Position numbers and translations under genes: made by a program. The notes under the pieces were generated by a model that saw only the letters and a program-made list of their open reading frames with translations, searched no databases and was not told the DNA's origin. Below are positions 7,887 through 16,745 of a stretch of DNA of 64,000 nucleotides, piece by piece (the first letter of the stretch is position 1; every line of letters starts with the position of its first letter). Source of the DNA: Lactiplantibacillus pentosus (GTDB taxonomy: Bacteria; Bacillota; Bacilli; Lactobacillales; Lactobacillaceae). The stretch spans positions 2,728,001 to 2,792,000 of the forward strand of contig NZ_CP032757.1 of assembly GCF_003641185.1 (NCBI RefSeq), given 5' to 3'.

Positions 7887-8645
7887 ATGACAACGACACC
7901 GATTATGACTGTCAACGACCTGCACAAAACGTATGGTAAGGCCGGCAGCAAACAATACGAAGCCTTGAAGGGCATCGACTTCAACGTCCAACCAGGCGAA
8001 TTTGTCGGCATCATGGGGGCCTCTGGTTCCGGGAAGACCACGCTGCTGAACATGCTAGCCACTTTAGACCAACCAACTAGTGGTGAAGTCACGATTCGCC
8101 AGCAACCCATCACCCATTTAAAAGGCAATCAACTGGCCGATTTTCGTTCCAAGGAGATTGGGTTCATCTTCCAAGACTTCAACTTATTAGAAACGATGAC
8201 GGCTTATGAAAACATCGCCTTGCCGCTGTCATTGCAAAATACGCCTAGCAAGCAAATCAAACCGGCCGTCGAAAAAGTAGCCCAACAGTTAGGTATTCAA
8301 GAATTTCTCACGAATTATCCAAACGAACTCTCTGGTGGTCAAAAGCAACGGGTCGCAGCGGCACGGGCCCTCATCAATGATCCTGCAATTCTCTTTGGTG
8401 ATGAACCGACCGGCGCACTAGATTCCAAGTCCGCGCGGGAATTGCTTGATTTATTTACCAAAATCAACCAGGAACGGGCCGTCTCAATTCTGTTGGTAAC
8501 TCACGACCCCTTCTCAGCTAGCTTCTGCCAACGGATCCTGTTCATCAAAGACGGACAGATTGGACAAGAACTGAAACGGGGAACGGCCAGTCGGAGCGAC
8601 TTTTATCAACAAGTGCTTGATAACCTCGGGACGTTTGAACAATAA
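7887..8645 (+). CDS. ABC transporter ATPase (BceA/MacB-like)
   Basis: ATPase of 252 residues: Walker A GASGSGKTT near residue 43, signature LSGGQKQRVAAARAL, and Walker B ILFGDEPTGALD. This is the MacB/LolD/BceA subclass that works with FtsX-type permeases, usually in peptide-antibiotic sensing and resistance. The start follows AAAGGAG. It is the first gene of a tightly spaced set running to 12828. Unlike classic Bce modules, no two-component system is adjacent; a GntR regulator follows instead. Confidence 0.92.
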   Translation: MTTTPIMTVNDLHKTYGKAGSKQYEALKGIDFNVQPGEFVGIMGASGSGKTTLLNMLATLDQPTSGEVTIRQQPITHLKGNQLADFRSKEIGFIFQDFNLLETMTAYENIALPLSLQNTPSKQIKPAVEKVAQQLGIQEFLTNYPNELSGGQKQRVAAARALINDPAILFGDEPTGALDSKSARELLDLFTKINQERAVSILLVTHDPFSASFCQRILFIKDGQIGQELKRGTASRSDFYQQVLDNLGTFEQ

Positions 8646-8675
8646 GCGAAATTAATCAAAAGGAGTTTTATCACG

Positions 8676-10457
8676 ATGTTAACTAAACTTGCCATGACCG
8701 GGTTCAAACACCGCTGGCGCGATTATCTGGTCCTATTTTCAGGATTGATCATGTCCAGTGCGATCTTCTACATGTTTGAAGCCCTCGCCACCAACAACGC
8801 GTTCTTAAAACAAAACACCAGCATCGGTATGGTCGGCTTTATCTTCCAATTCGGCTCAGTCTTACTGACGATTATCACGTTAGTCTATATCGGCTATGCC
8901 AATTCATTTTTACTCAGCATGCGCAAACGCGACTACGGCCTCTTTATGATGGTCGGTGCGCGTAAAAGCAAAATCGGGCAGCTGATTTGGCTCGAAACCT
9001 TACTGGTCGGCGTTACTGCGACCATTGTCGGAATTTTAGTCGGAACTGCCCTGACTGCCGGCGTAAGTCAAATCCTAATCAACAGTTTAGGCCTGACGCT
9101 ACACCGCTTTGCCGCTTGGTACGCACCCGCCGCACTCGTCACGATTCTCTTGTACGTCGGTTTATTCCTGATTGCCGGCGTCTTCAACCTGATTGCCTTG
9201 ACTCGGACCCCTGCTTTGAAGCTGCTCCATAGTAACGACCAACCCAACCGACCGCAACTCAAACCAATGCGGCAATTGCTCGAAGTCATCGTGGGCTTGA
9301 TTTCCATTGCGATTGGTTACTGGGCCATGGCTAACTTGGAAACACTCGTGCTGGCTGGTATCGGTATTGCCCTAGTCACCATCGTTTTAGGCACGTACCT
9401 GCTATTTAACGCCATCTTCGTTTGGCTAATGGTCGCCCTGAAACGGTTCAAGTTCGCACAACGGGGCTTAAACGGCTTCACGCTTTCTCAGCTGAGTTTT
9501 CGCATCCGTAATTACACTAAGATGCTATCGATCGTCGCCATGTTATTCGCACTGGCACTGGGTGCCATCACAGTCGGGATGGGCTTTCACAGCCAGATCC
9601 CACTGATGGCCAACGCCAACAACGCCTATGATATGGGTCTCGTCAACACGACCAAGTCTGAGCGCCAACAAATCGCGGCTATGAAGCCAAAGACGACTCA
9701 CACTTATCATTTTAAAGCGACTAAAAAAGTGACTTACTATCGTGCGGCTGAATTCAACCAACAGCCCTTCACGACCATCAAAATGCAAAACAAGCATCAA
9801 TTGGACTACCAACCGGTTCAAAATAATGCCGCTAAGTTACAAAAGTCGTTTGACAACTATCAACTGACCCAGCTTCAAGGCGGTACCATGGCCGCAACGA
9901 CACCAGTCTTCTTGTCCGAAACGGCTTACGCGAAGCTCGCCCAGCCCGAACAACGCCTGACCGTTTTCACGACCAACAGTGTCCTTGAACACCGCAGCGC
10001 ACTTGCCAAATTAGCCAAGGAACACTTCCACACCACGAATCCTGAGCAATACGGTGGTCGCTATGCGATGTATCAACTCGTCAATAGTATGTATTCCGGC
10101 CTTGAATTCATAGGGATGTTCCTCGGAATCGCCTTCTTAGCCATGTTAGCTAGTTGTCTGATGTTCAAAATTTTATCTGGGGCCGCCACTGACCAACATC
10201 GGTATGCCATGCTTGATAAAGTCGGCACGACCCGTCGTCAATTGACCGGGGCTATCAACAAGAAAATCGCCGTACTGTTCATCTTACCCGGTATCGTGGG
10301 GATCGTTCACGTCTTGTTCGGCTTACAAATGTTCAAAATCATCATGGTCACGTCACCTTACACGGGCATCTGGCTACCGTTTCTAATTTTCGCCGGCCTG
10401 TACCTGTTGTACTATCTGATGACCATCACCATCTACCGGCGCATCGTTTTAGAATAA
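8676..10457 (+). CDS. FtsX-type ABC permease (BceB-like)
   Basis: 593-residue permease starting with the typical KLAMTGFKHRWRDYLVLFSGL-like N-terminus of BceB/YxdM proteins. I see groups of hydrophobic segments in the N-terminal half, a large hydrophilic insertion (about residues 310-450) and a C-terminal FtsX-like set of membrane segments. The insertion is the expected extracytoplasmic sensor/binding region. It follows the ATPase by 30 bases with its own AAAAGGAG. Antimicrobial peptide detoxification is the family role; the substrate is unknown. Confidence 0.88.
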   Translation: MLTKLAMTGFKHRWRDYLVLFSGLIMSSAIFYMFEALATNNAFLKQNTSIGMVGFIFQFGSVLLTIITLVYIGYANSFLLSMRKRDYGLFMMVGARKSKIGQLIWLETLLVGVTATIVGILVGTALTAGVSQILINSLGLTLHRFAAWYAPAALVTILLYVGLFLIAGVFNLIALTRTPALKLLHSNDQPNRPQLKPMRQLLEVIVGLISIAIGYWAMANLETLVLAGIGIALVTIVLGTYLLFNAIFVWLMVALKRFKFAQRGLNGFTLSQLSFRIRNYTKMLSIVAMLFALALGAITVGMGFHSQIPLMANANNAYDMGLVNTTKSERQQIAAMKPKTTHTYHFKATKKVTYYRAAEFNQQPFTTIKMQNKHQLDYQPVQNNAAKLQKSFDNYQLTQLQGGTMAATTPVFLSETAYAKLAQPEQRLTVFTTNSVLEHRSALAKLAKEHFHTTNPEQYGGRYAMYQLVNSMYSGLEFIGMFLGIAFLAMLASCLMFKILSGAATDQHRYAMLDKVGTTRRQLTGAINKKIAVLFILPGIVGIVHVLFGLQMFKIIMVTSPYTGIWLPFLIFAGLYLLYYLMTITIYRRIVLE

Positions 10458-10479
10458 CCTTTTGGAGGAGGGAACAATC

Positions 10480-10755
10480 ATGGTATACTTTGGATTAGTC
10501 GCTTTATTAATCGTTATTACACCATTACACCGTTACGCGCTCGCAAATCGTCGTCAATTTTGGTTAGGCGCGCTCATGCCGCTCTTATGGCTGGGCGTCA
10601 ACCTCGGACTTGCCTTCCAGGTCGTCTTTGAACACCAAGACGTGCTCTTAGCCGTTCTGGGCACCCTCCTCCTAGGTTCTAGTTGGATCGCTGCTCGCAT
10701 CGACCGTACCGAACGACAACTGCACCAGCCGCAGCATAAGGTCACAACGAAATAG
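10480..10755 (+). CDS. small membrane protein in ABC operon
   Basis: 91-residue protein with about three hydrophobic segments and a basic, hydrophilic C-terminus. ATG 10480 follows GGAGGAGGG; an upstream in-frame TTG overlaps that ribosome binding site. It sits between the Bce-like permease gene and the GntR regulator gene. I do not recognise its family; a role as an accessory to the transporter, or as a PLDc_N-like small membrane protein, is possible. Confidence 0.6.
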   Translation: MVYFGLVALLIVITPLHRYALANRRQFWLGALMPLLWLGVNLGLAFQVVFEHQDVLLAVLGTLLLGSSWIAARIDRTERQLHQPQHKVTTK

Positions 10756-10782
10756 GGCAATCACTGCAATGAGGTGAATAGA

Positions 10783-11154
10783 ATGCAGTTCAACTTTAAT
10801 AGTACGGAACCAATTTACTTGCAGGTTGCCGACCAAATTGAAGAAGCTATCTTTACTGAAACCTTCGCTGAAGGTGAGCAAATTCCTTCGACAACCGAGA
10901 TTTCTAAAGAATTTCATATCAATCCTGCGACCGTTTTAAAAGGCATGAACATCCTAGTCGACGCCCAATTGATTGAAAAACGTCGGGGGGTCGGGATGTT
11001 CGTCATCAGTGGTGCGCAACAACGCATTGTTGACAAACGGCGCGACCAATTCTATGCGGATTACGTCAAAAAATTAGTCAGTGAAGCGCAGAAATTGCAC
11101 ATCACTCAGACTGAACTAGCAAAATTAATTGAACGGGGGTTTTCTGAATCATGA
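10783..11154 (+). CDS. GntR-family repressor, YtrA subfamily
   Basis: 123-residue regulator with an N-terminal winged helix: PIYLQVADQIEEAI, PSTTEISKEFHINPATVLKGM, then EKRRGVGMFV. The C-terminal extension is short and has no effector domain, which defines the YtrA subfamily. ATG 10783 follows GAGGTG; a GTG at 10774 lies inside that site. Its stop overlaps the start of the next ATPase gene (ATGA). It probably represses this whole ABC operon and is relieved by cell-envelope stress, as in YtrA systems. Confidence 0.88.
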   Translation: MQFNFNSTEPIYLQVADQIEEAIFTETFAEGEQIPSTTEISKEFHINPATVLKGMNILVDAQLIEKRRGVGMFVISGAQQRIVDKRRDQFYADYVKKLVSEAQKLHITQTELAKLIERGFSES

Positions 11155-12029
11155 GTATTCAAGTTCAGGCCGTCAAACAGGCCTTTCACAGTCAGGTCGT
11201 TCTGGATGAACTTAACCTGACCATCGAACCTAACACGATTTACGGACTGTTGGGCCGCAATGGCGCGGGGAAAAGCACCTTGCTGAACATTATCAGTAAT
11301 CGCATCTTTGCCGATAGCGGTACCGTGACGATGGATGACGAATCCATGCGGGACAACGACCGGACCTTGGGCCGACTATACTTGATGAGTGAAGTGAACC
11401 TCTATTCTGACCGAGCACGCGTCAAGCAACTTTTCAAAACGACCGCTTATTTGTACGGCAGTTTTGATTTCGCCTACGCTGAAAAATTAGCCCAGACATT
11501 TGGACTCGACCTAAACACCCGCTTCGGTAAATTGTCGACGGGATACCGCACGATTTTTAAACTGATCGTGGCGCTCTGTGTGCCGGCCGACTACATCTTC
11601 TTGGACGAACCCGTCCTCGGTCTGGATGCCAATCATCGTGAGATTTTCTACCAAGAACTTATCGAAACGTACAGTGAGCACCCGCGGACCTTCGTCATTT
11701 CGACCCATCTGATCGACGAAATCGCCAACATCGTTGAACACGTCTTCGTGCTCGACCAGCATCAGATCGTGATTGATGGCGATGTCTCCGATATCCTCGC
11801 GCAATCGTACGCCGTCACGGGGCCACAGGCGGATGTCGTCGACTACACGAACGGCCTCAACGTTATCGGTCAAGACGCACTGGGTGGAATCACGGCCCAC
11901 TATGTCTATGGCGGTTTAGATGATAATCGGCCAATTCCAGACACCGTCAAGATTGAACATCTCGACCTGCAAAAACTTTTTATCAACCTGACTAACACCA
12001 AGGAGGAGGCCGCCACTCATGTCAACTAA
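11151..12029 (+). CDS. ABC transporter ATPase (YtrB-like)
   Basis: 292-residue ATPase: Walker A GRNGAGKST near residue 35, a signature region reduced to LSTGYRTIFKL, and Walker B YIFLDEPVLGLD. The signature deviates from LSGGQ, which is common in this YtrB/exporter subclass. It overlaps gntR at its start and the permease gene at its end (11 bases), so the three genes are translationally coupled. Confidence 0.88.
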   Translation: MSIQVQAVKQAFHSQVVLDELNLTIEPNTIYGLLGRNGAGKSTLLNIISNRIFADSGTVTMDDESMRDNDRTLGRLYLMSEVNLYSDRARVKQLFKTTAYLYGSFDFAYAEKLAQTFGLDLNTRFGKLSTGYRTIFKLIVALCVPADYIFLDEPVLGLDANHREIFYQELIETYSEHPRTFVISTHLIDEIANIVEHVFVLDQHQIVIDGDVSDILAQSYAVTGPQADVVDYTNGLNVIGQDALGGITAHYVYGGLDDNRPIPDTVKIEHLDLQKLFINLTNTKEEAATHVN

Positions 12030-12828
12030 AGTACAACGGACCACCCGTTATTTATTGTTGGACCAGTTAAAATTAGCTGGTTGGTCGTTTTTCGTTCTGA
12101 TATGGCTATTTGCCGTACTCCCATTGTTGGTTGACCTGCTGACAGGTAATCTCAGTCACTACTCCTTCTTCCAGGATCTTGCTAGCATGAATCTTGGGGC
12201 CCTATTCTTCTTACTGATTTTTATATTTGGTGCCTTAACGTACGACAACTTCAAGCTGTTCATTCAAAACGGAATTTCGCGGCGCACGTACTTCAGTGCG
12301 CGCCTGCTATCATTGATTTTAATGAGTGCGTTGTGCGTGATTATCGGTGGAATTCATTTCTTCGCCTTCCACGCCCCCTACATGCATTGGAGTACGCAAC
12401 AGGCCCTATTAAAGACGGGGACCTCGCTTTACGCCTACGCTTTTGGTTCCAATGTCACGCTTAACGTTGCCTTGAATCTCATCTTTAACTGGATTTTCTA
12501 CATTGGAACTGGTTTGACCGGCATGGCTTGTGGTACCCTGCTCGCTTTATTCGGCAAATGGGCCAAAACCATCTTGATTGTTGGGGCGCCCATTCTAGGC
12601 GTCATCGCAATTTGGTTACTCGCGGTGGTGATGGTTCGTAGTCAATCCAGTTTTAGCTACACTGGTTTAGAAGCCTTCCTGAAATTCCTAGTGGGTTACC
12701 CCAGTCATGGGCCAGCCGACGCCGGCTATTTCAACCCGGTTATGCCATTGATTACCATGTTAGTTGGTTGTGGCGTTATCGGAACACTGGCTTACCTGTT
12801 CAATCGTAAATTACGGATTAGAAACTAA
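12019..12828 (+). CDS. ABC transporter permease (YtrC/D-like)
   Basis: 269 residues with about six hydrophobic segments, beginning with a short cytoplasmic N-terminus followed by FFVLIWLFAVLPLLV. It is the membrane partner of the ATPase encoded just upstream. The start overlaps the previous gene, with GGAGGAGG inside that gene's end. A terminator follows after about 10 bases. Confidence 0.82.
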   Translation: MSTKVQRTTRYLLLDQLKLAGWSFFVLIWLFAVLPLLVDLLTGNLSHYSFFQDLASMNLGALFFLLIFIFGALTYDNFKLFIQNGISRRTYFSARLLSLILMSALCVIIGGIHFFAFHAPYMHWSTQQALLKTGTSLYAYAFGSNVTLNVALNLIFNWIFYIGTGLTGMACGTLLALFGKWAKTILIVGAPILGVIAIWLLAVVMVRSQSSFSYTGLEAFLKFLVGYPSHGPADAGYFNPVMPLITMLVGCGVIGTLAYLFNRKLRIRN

Positions 12829-12837
12829 ATGCTACGC

Positions 12838-12884
12838 AAAATACCTGAGCACGACTTGTTAAAAGTCAGCTCAGGTATTTTTTG
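12838..12884 (+). terminator. rho-independent terminator, end of ABC operon
   Basis: AAAATACCTGAGC pairs with GCTCAGGTATTTT around an inner GACTT/AAGTC stem, followed by T residues. The other strand also has a T-rich end, so it may also act on usp transcripts from the right. Confidence 0.88.
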
Positions 12885-12957
12885 ATTTATTCAAAAGTAT
12901 TGTTTTTGGTCGTCAACCGCTGATTTATCAGTCAGTGATGACGGATTGACGTAGCGG

Positions 12958-13428
12958 TTACTTTTCAACTTGCGTGTTTTCCAAATCCGTTTTAACGACG
13001 ATCACGTCAGTCAGTGCGTTACGTTGCACATAGGTCGTCACAGAACCTTCAAGCACCCGTTCAACCGCGTTCAGGCCAGTCGCACCCATCATAATCAAAT
13101 CGTTATGATGATCCTTGACGAAGTCCTGTGAAATAATTGGCTTGGGGCTGCCCATCCGAATGTGAAAGTCAATGTCATCGAAGCCATCCTTCTTAATTTG
13201 ACCGACCGTTTCTTTCAAATAGGCTTCTGAATCTTGGACGAGCTGATACGTGATATCGCCATCAGCTAGCCCGGCTAAATTATAGCCAAACTGTCCAGGA
13301 TCAATGACCGCTAACACGTCAATGTGCGCGTCATTCCGCTTAGCAACCGCCACCGCTTTATCCAGTGCGATTTCCGCTTGCTCTGAACCATCTAGGGGAA
13401 CTAAAATATTCGAATATTCTTGTAACAT
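12958..13428 (-). CDS. usp: universal stress protein, UspA family
   Basis: 156-residue cytoplasmic Usp domain. ILVPLDGSEQAE at the N-terminus and the C-terminal GATG-x9-GSV nucleotide-binding motif (in MGATGLNAVERVLEGS) place it in the ATP-binding class. The start follows AAAGGGCGTG. It is monocistronic. A short remnant resembling its 5' end lies 0.8 kb away at 14208-14275. Confidence 0.9.
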   Translation of the reverse strand: MLQEYSNILVPLDGSEQAEIALDKAVAVAKRNDAHIDVLAVIDPGQFGYNLAGLADGDITYQLVQDSEAYLKETVGQIKKDGFDDIDFHIRMGSPKPIISQDFVKDHHNDLIMMGATGLNAVERVLEGSVTTYVQRNALTDVIVVKTDLENTQVEK

Positions 13429-13771
13429 TTACGTCACGCCCTTTCCATCTACTAACCTTATTTTAACATTTATCGCCATTGAATGCGTTGTCATTTTCAA
13501 AAGCGGGTGGTGTTTGACAGTTATTTTTCTGGATTGTACTCGGCACTAACTCGAATTCAACGCTTGAGGACGGCCCTCACAGTTGCCATTAAACGCAGAA
13601 GTCCAAGCCATCGACAATGTGCTCAATCAATGCAGATACGGGTATTCTCTTCTCAATCACCGTTGATGAGAGGGCTCGAACATGATTAGCTAGACTAATG
13701 GATGAGGATAAGTTCTGTATGTTGCACTTGACATGATAATTCTTAGCAGCAGTTTTTCATAGTTTTTTCTC
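13429..13771. other. intergenic stretch, no gene seen
   Basis: It contains the usp upstream region and presumably its promoter, but I could not place convincing -35/-10 boxes. The right half (from about 13550) has no open frame with a ribosome binding site and looks like decayed sequence. Confidence 0.5.
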
Positions 13772-14101
13772 TTAATTGATTTGAATCCACATCATAATGA
13801 CAAAGACCACAAATATGACAATCAATGCACCAATCCAACGGTATTCACTGGCTAAAATAAAATTGACGTCCCTTAATCCTGCTTGAATTCTTCTTCGTTT
13901 TGTTGCATGGATAACCAACTCAGCAACAATTGAGTAAAGCAATGGTGCCAATAATAAGAGGACCCGACTTCCATGTGCATCCGCTATTCCATTGCCATTA
14001 ATGTGAGTGGTTATTGTTTTTGGCGATATGCTTATAAAAGCTAATGTGATCACATATAATAAAACATATGCTGAACGACAAAATGTTTTGAACTTTAACA
14101 T
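13772..14101 (-). CDS. small membrane protein, unknown
   Basis: About 109 residues with three hydrophobic segments: near the N-terminus (YVLLYVITLAFIS), in the middle (VLLLLAPLLYSIVAEL) and at the C-terminus (IGALIVIFVVFVIMMW). A basic loop KRRRIQAG lies between the second and third. ATG 14101 is chosen because GGGGAG lies about 11 bases upstream; ATG 14110 would sit almost on that site. The surrounding DNA is more AT-rich than its neighbours. I do not recognise the family. Confidence 0.55.
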   Translation of the reverse strand: MLKFKTFCRSAYVLLYVITLAFISISPKTITTHINGNGIADAHGSRVLLLLAPLLYSIVAELVIHATKRRRIQAGLRDVNFILASEYRWIGALIVIFVVFVIMMWIQIN

Positions 14102-14207
14102 GCTTTTCATCACTCCCCGAGCTCGTACGACTATCCCATCTACCAGTTACTTGTCTCCGAACGTATTTTATCCAACTCAACTACTACCATATTTCCGAGT
14201 CATCTGT

Positions 14208-14275
14208 GAAAGTCCGAATATTCCTGTAACATCTGCGTCCTTATCTAAGTTCATTCTAACATCCAGCCGTATTGA
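14208..14275 (-). pseudogene. remnant of a second usp 5' end
   Basis: On the minus strand this reads ATG TTA CAG GAA TAT TCG and then diverges to a stop, so the first six codons encode the same residues (MLQEYS) as usp at 13428. Upstream similarity continues for about 45 bases (TAACAT, TTGAATGCG words in the same order). It looks like the promoter and start of a duplicated usp gene whose body has been lost. Confidence 0.6.
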
Positions 14276-14360
14276 ATGCGCTTCCTTTTTTAAGATCCAA
14301 CATACTTGCAGCATCCAACAATCATTCATAGCCCGCAACCTTTGATTCCCTCACCCCAAC

Positions 14361-14413
14361 TTTACACAAAATTTACAGCAACAACATTCGATATTTACAG
14401 TTGCTGCTTACAA
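14361..14413 (+). promoter_or_regulatory. phased TTTACA repeats and -10 box before a small gene
   Basis: TTTACA occurs at 14361, 14372 and 14394, i.e. offsets 0, 11 and 33, all on one helical face, followed by TACAAT at 14408-14413 as a -10. Direct TTTACA-N5-TTTACA repeats resemble PhoP-type response-regulator boxes. The regulator assignment is inference. Confidence 0.55.
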
Positions 14414-14441
14414 TAAAAATTAATCACTGGGGGTGGGTTGA

Positions 14442-14678
14442 ATGATTGCTTTGGGAATGCAACCAGGTTTAATGGCAAATCACACGATCGTGATCAATAA
14501 TGACCTTTCATATCAACTACAACTGATCAAGCAGCGCTTCGGTCAACATTTATTTCTATTAAAAGTCAGCGCCACAACCACTCTAGGAACACTGACGGTT
14601 GAACGGATTCAATTTACGAACTTCGCAGCCGCCCATGACGCCTTTGAAGCGCGCTGCCACCAGCTCACTCAGCACTAA
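14442..14678 (+). CDS. conserved-looking small protein, unknown
   Basis: 78 residues, soluble, with predicted strands and helices (HTIVINNDLSYQLQLIKQRFG, then TLGTLTVERIQFTNFAAAHDAFEARC). The ATG follows GGGGGTGGG. A promoter with phased TTTACA repeats lies just upstream, so it is likely regulated by a response regulator. The family is not recognised. Confidence 0.6.
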   Translation: MIALGMQPGLMANHTIVINNDLSYQLQLIKQRFGQHLFLLKVSATTTLGTLTVERIQFTNFAAAHDAFEARCHQLTQH

Positions 14679-14756
14679 ATTTATCCAACGCCAGACCGGA
14701 TTATATGATAGGATGGTAGCTAGTTATTAATTAGCTAAAGTGAGGGTAATTTACTA

Positions 14757-15173
14757 GTGGTGCAATTTATCAAACAACTCTGGCGGCGCTATCAAAGTGT
14801 GCTGTCCTATTTAATTTTCGGGGGCTTAACCACCGTCATCAACTTTATCGTGTTTGGCATCTTCGACCAATTCTGGCCGTATTGGATTGCCAATACGATT
14901 GCCTGGTTACTATCAGTCCTTTTCGCCTACGTGACCAACAAACGGTGGGTCTTTGAATCACACACACCTACGTTTCGTGCGGTATTAGCCGAAATGACCT
15001 CGTTTTTCGGCTTTCGGCTACTCAGCTACTTTGTTGACCAAGGAATTATGATCGTCGGGATTTCCGTCCTGCACGGCAACAGTCTGCTTGTGAAATTAAT
15101 CGACCAAATTATTATCGTGTTACTCAACTGGTTCTTCAGCAAGCTCTTTATTTTTAAAGACCGCCAACACTAG
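14757..15173 (+). CDS. GtrA-like membrane protein
   Basis: 138 residues with four hydrophobic segments. The GtrA hallmarks are YLIFGGLTTVINFIVF near residue 20, LLSVLFAYVTNKRWVFES near residue 60 and a C-terminal LNWFFSKLFIF. GtrA proteins are thought to move polyprenyl-linked sugars or assist cell-envelope glycosylation. The start is GTG at 14757 with GAGGG upstream. No glycosyltransferase is adjacent; the nearest is at 51.2 kb. Confidence 0.88.
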   Translation: MVQFIKQLWRRYQSVLSYLIFGGLTTVINFIVFGIFDQFWPYWIANTIAWLLSVLFAYVTNKRWVFESHTPTFRAVLAEMTSFFGFRLLSYFVDQGIMIVGISVLHGNSLLVKLIDQIIIVLLNWFFSKLFIFKDRQH

Positions 15174-15244
15174 CCGTTTAAAGTCTTGCTCGCTAGCAAT
15201 CGACTGCTCACACCGTTGCCAGCAACCGAGACGCTTGAATCGCC

Positions 15245-15297
15245 AAAAGACGCCCTATTCATCAGCCCTGGCTGTATGAAACGGACGTCTTTTTTTG
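15245..15297 (+). terminator. rho-independent terminator after gtrA-like gene
   Basis: AAAAGACG pairs with CGTCTTTT, with an inner TTCAT/ATGAA stem, followed by seven T. Confidence 0.85.
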
Positions 15298-15308
15298 ATT
15301 TCTGCCTT

Positions 15309-15785
15309 TCAACCAAATTGGCGTTGCACAGTATGTAACGTCGCTAGCTTTGTGACCACGTCATCAATATTGACACCATCCCAATTATAGAAGATGAATT
15401 GGCGACCACCCCGCATCTTGATGACGAGATGCCGAGCAGATGACGCGTACCCGTTTCGAATCTCAGCCTGATCCGTCGTCAAGGCATAGTACTGAATATC
15501 ATCAACGTTCAAGACCAACTCACCGATTCTGACGACGACTGGCTGATCCACTTCAGTCGGTGGCCGCACTGACAAGCAAGTGCCATCGTGGTGCTGGTAC
15601 CGTAATTGCACCGCAACTAAACCGGCTGCCGTCAACTGCGGATCAAAGAAAAACTCCGCACCAATATGCAAGGCGCTCGCGGGTTGAACCGCCGTGAGTC
15701 GAAACTTAAAGTGCCGACCGTGAAAATCAGTCAAGATGCCGACATCATAATCGGGTCGCATTGCTGTAATATGCCCAATCATCAT
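15309..15785 (-). CDS. conserved hypothetical protein
   Basis: 158 residues, soluble. The first ~50 residues alternate in a beta-rich pattern (IGHITAMRPDYDVGILTDF, then HFKFRLTAV) that resembles an OB/cold-shock-like fold. The C-terminal part (VVRIGELVLNVDDIQYYAL to the end) also looks like a beta sheet with a terminal helix. These fold remarks are by eye only. Two ATG codons are adjacent; AAGGAG lies six bases before the first. No function is recognised. Confidence 0.6.
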   Translation of the reverse strand: MMIGHITAMRPDYDVGILTDFHGRHFKFRLTAVQPASALHIGAEFFFDPQLTAAGLVAVQLRYQHHDGTCLSVRPPTEVDQPVVVRIGELVLNVDDIQYYALTTDQAEIRNGYASSARHLVIKMRGGRQFIFYNWDGVNIDDVVTKLATLHTVQRQFG

Positions 15786-15955
15786 TGCTCACTCCTTTCA
15801 TTCGATTACTGATAATGTAGCACGCTTCACAAACTAAAAGACGATTGAAACTCAAAATCAGCACATTTCGGCCGAAATTATTAAAATAGTAATTAAATTG
15901 ACCTTACTCATGCTAATATTTGAGTGAGCTAACTTTATTATTGGAGGTCCTGCTG

Positions 15956-16282
15956 ATGACCCTAACGAATCAAGAAACGGACTATTTACTGAACTTACTA
16001 ACCAATCAAATGCTGAACTTACTGAGCCGGGTGACGCGTTGGCAAACCCACAGTCTGAGCCAATCGCAATACGACCAGCAAGTTGCAGAAACGCTCCAAC
16101 CTGAACTGACGCTATTATCGACCCTCACGGAAAAGTTAGGCCCTCAAGCTAGTGATACCGCCCAGTTAGGCGCAATTCAGGTCGGCCTAGCAAAACTTCA
16201 AGCTGCCACCACCTATCAACTGACGACTGAACAATTAGCCCAGGCCAACGAACGGCGGCTGCATCGGCACTTCCGGGACTGA
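15956..16282 (+). CDS. small helical protein, unknown
   Basis: 108 residues, almost entirely predicted helical and Leu/Gln-rich (LLNLLTNQMLNLLSRVTRW). ATG 15956 follows GGAGG; upstream in-frame codons have no ribosome binding site. No membrane segment or known motif was seen. Confidence 0.6.
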   Translation: MTLTNQETDYLLNLLTNQMLNLLSRVTRWQTHSLSQSQYDQQVAETLQPELTLLSTLTEKLGPQASDTAQLGAIQVGLAKLQAATTYQLTTEQLAQANERRLHRHFRD

Positions 16283-16520
16283 TTATGGGTTTACCTCGGT
16301 CATAATTCATGACCAATTAACTGGCTCACGTGTGCTCGACTTGTTCACATTTCGACTAGAATTCTAACTAATCACTCATGGTCAGCACAAATCAAGCCAA
16401 TTTAGGGACAATCTTGCAATCCTTAACAGAAAATTCAAATTTCAATCACGGGATAGCTATTTTTTCTCGATACAATGGTTTTATAAAATAACTTAACCAT
16501 TCGATCGAAGGAGGGCTTCC

Positions 16521-16703
16521 ATGTTCTTAATCGTATACTGTACCTTTGCTATTGCGGTGTTTTTCTGGATTTTCGGATTCGTGAAGACTGCAATTATTAT
16601 CGGCGTATTGGCACTGGGCTTGATTGCTTACTCCTTCATCCGCCGAGAAATCAATCGACGCCGATTGCTCAAACGACGTACCGTCACTAATAAAAGTCGC
16701 TAA
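16521..16703 (+). CDS. small membrane protein
   Basis: 60 residues with two closely spaced hydrophobic segments (IVYCTFAIAVFFWIFGFV and AIIIGVLALGLIAYSFI) and a strongly basic tail (RREINRRRLLKRR). GGAGGG lies upstream of the ATG, and a terminator follows at once. Unknown function. Confidence 0.65.
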   Translation: MFLIVYCTFAIAVFFWIFGFVKTAIIIGVLALGLIAYSFIRREINRRRLLKRRTVTNKSR

Positions 16704-16737
16704 AAAAATTCCAACACGCTGGTGTCGGAATTTTTTT
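16703..16737. terminator. bidirectional terminator
   Basis: AAAAAAATTCCAACAC pairs with GTGTCGGAATTTTTTT. It serves the small membrane gene on the left and patB on the right. Confidence 0.88.
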
Positions 16738-16745
16738 GATAAGCT

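Noticed and set aside
13429..13771. Possible 6S-like (Lacto-usp) RNA next to the usp gene
   Set aside because: I could not draw the long closed 6S-type rod or find a supporting promoter; adjacency to usp alone is not enough.
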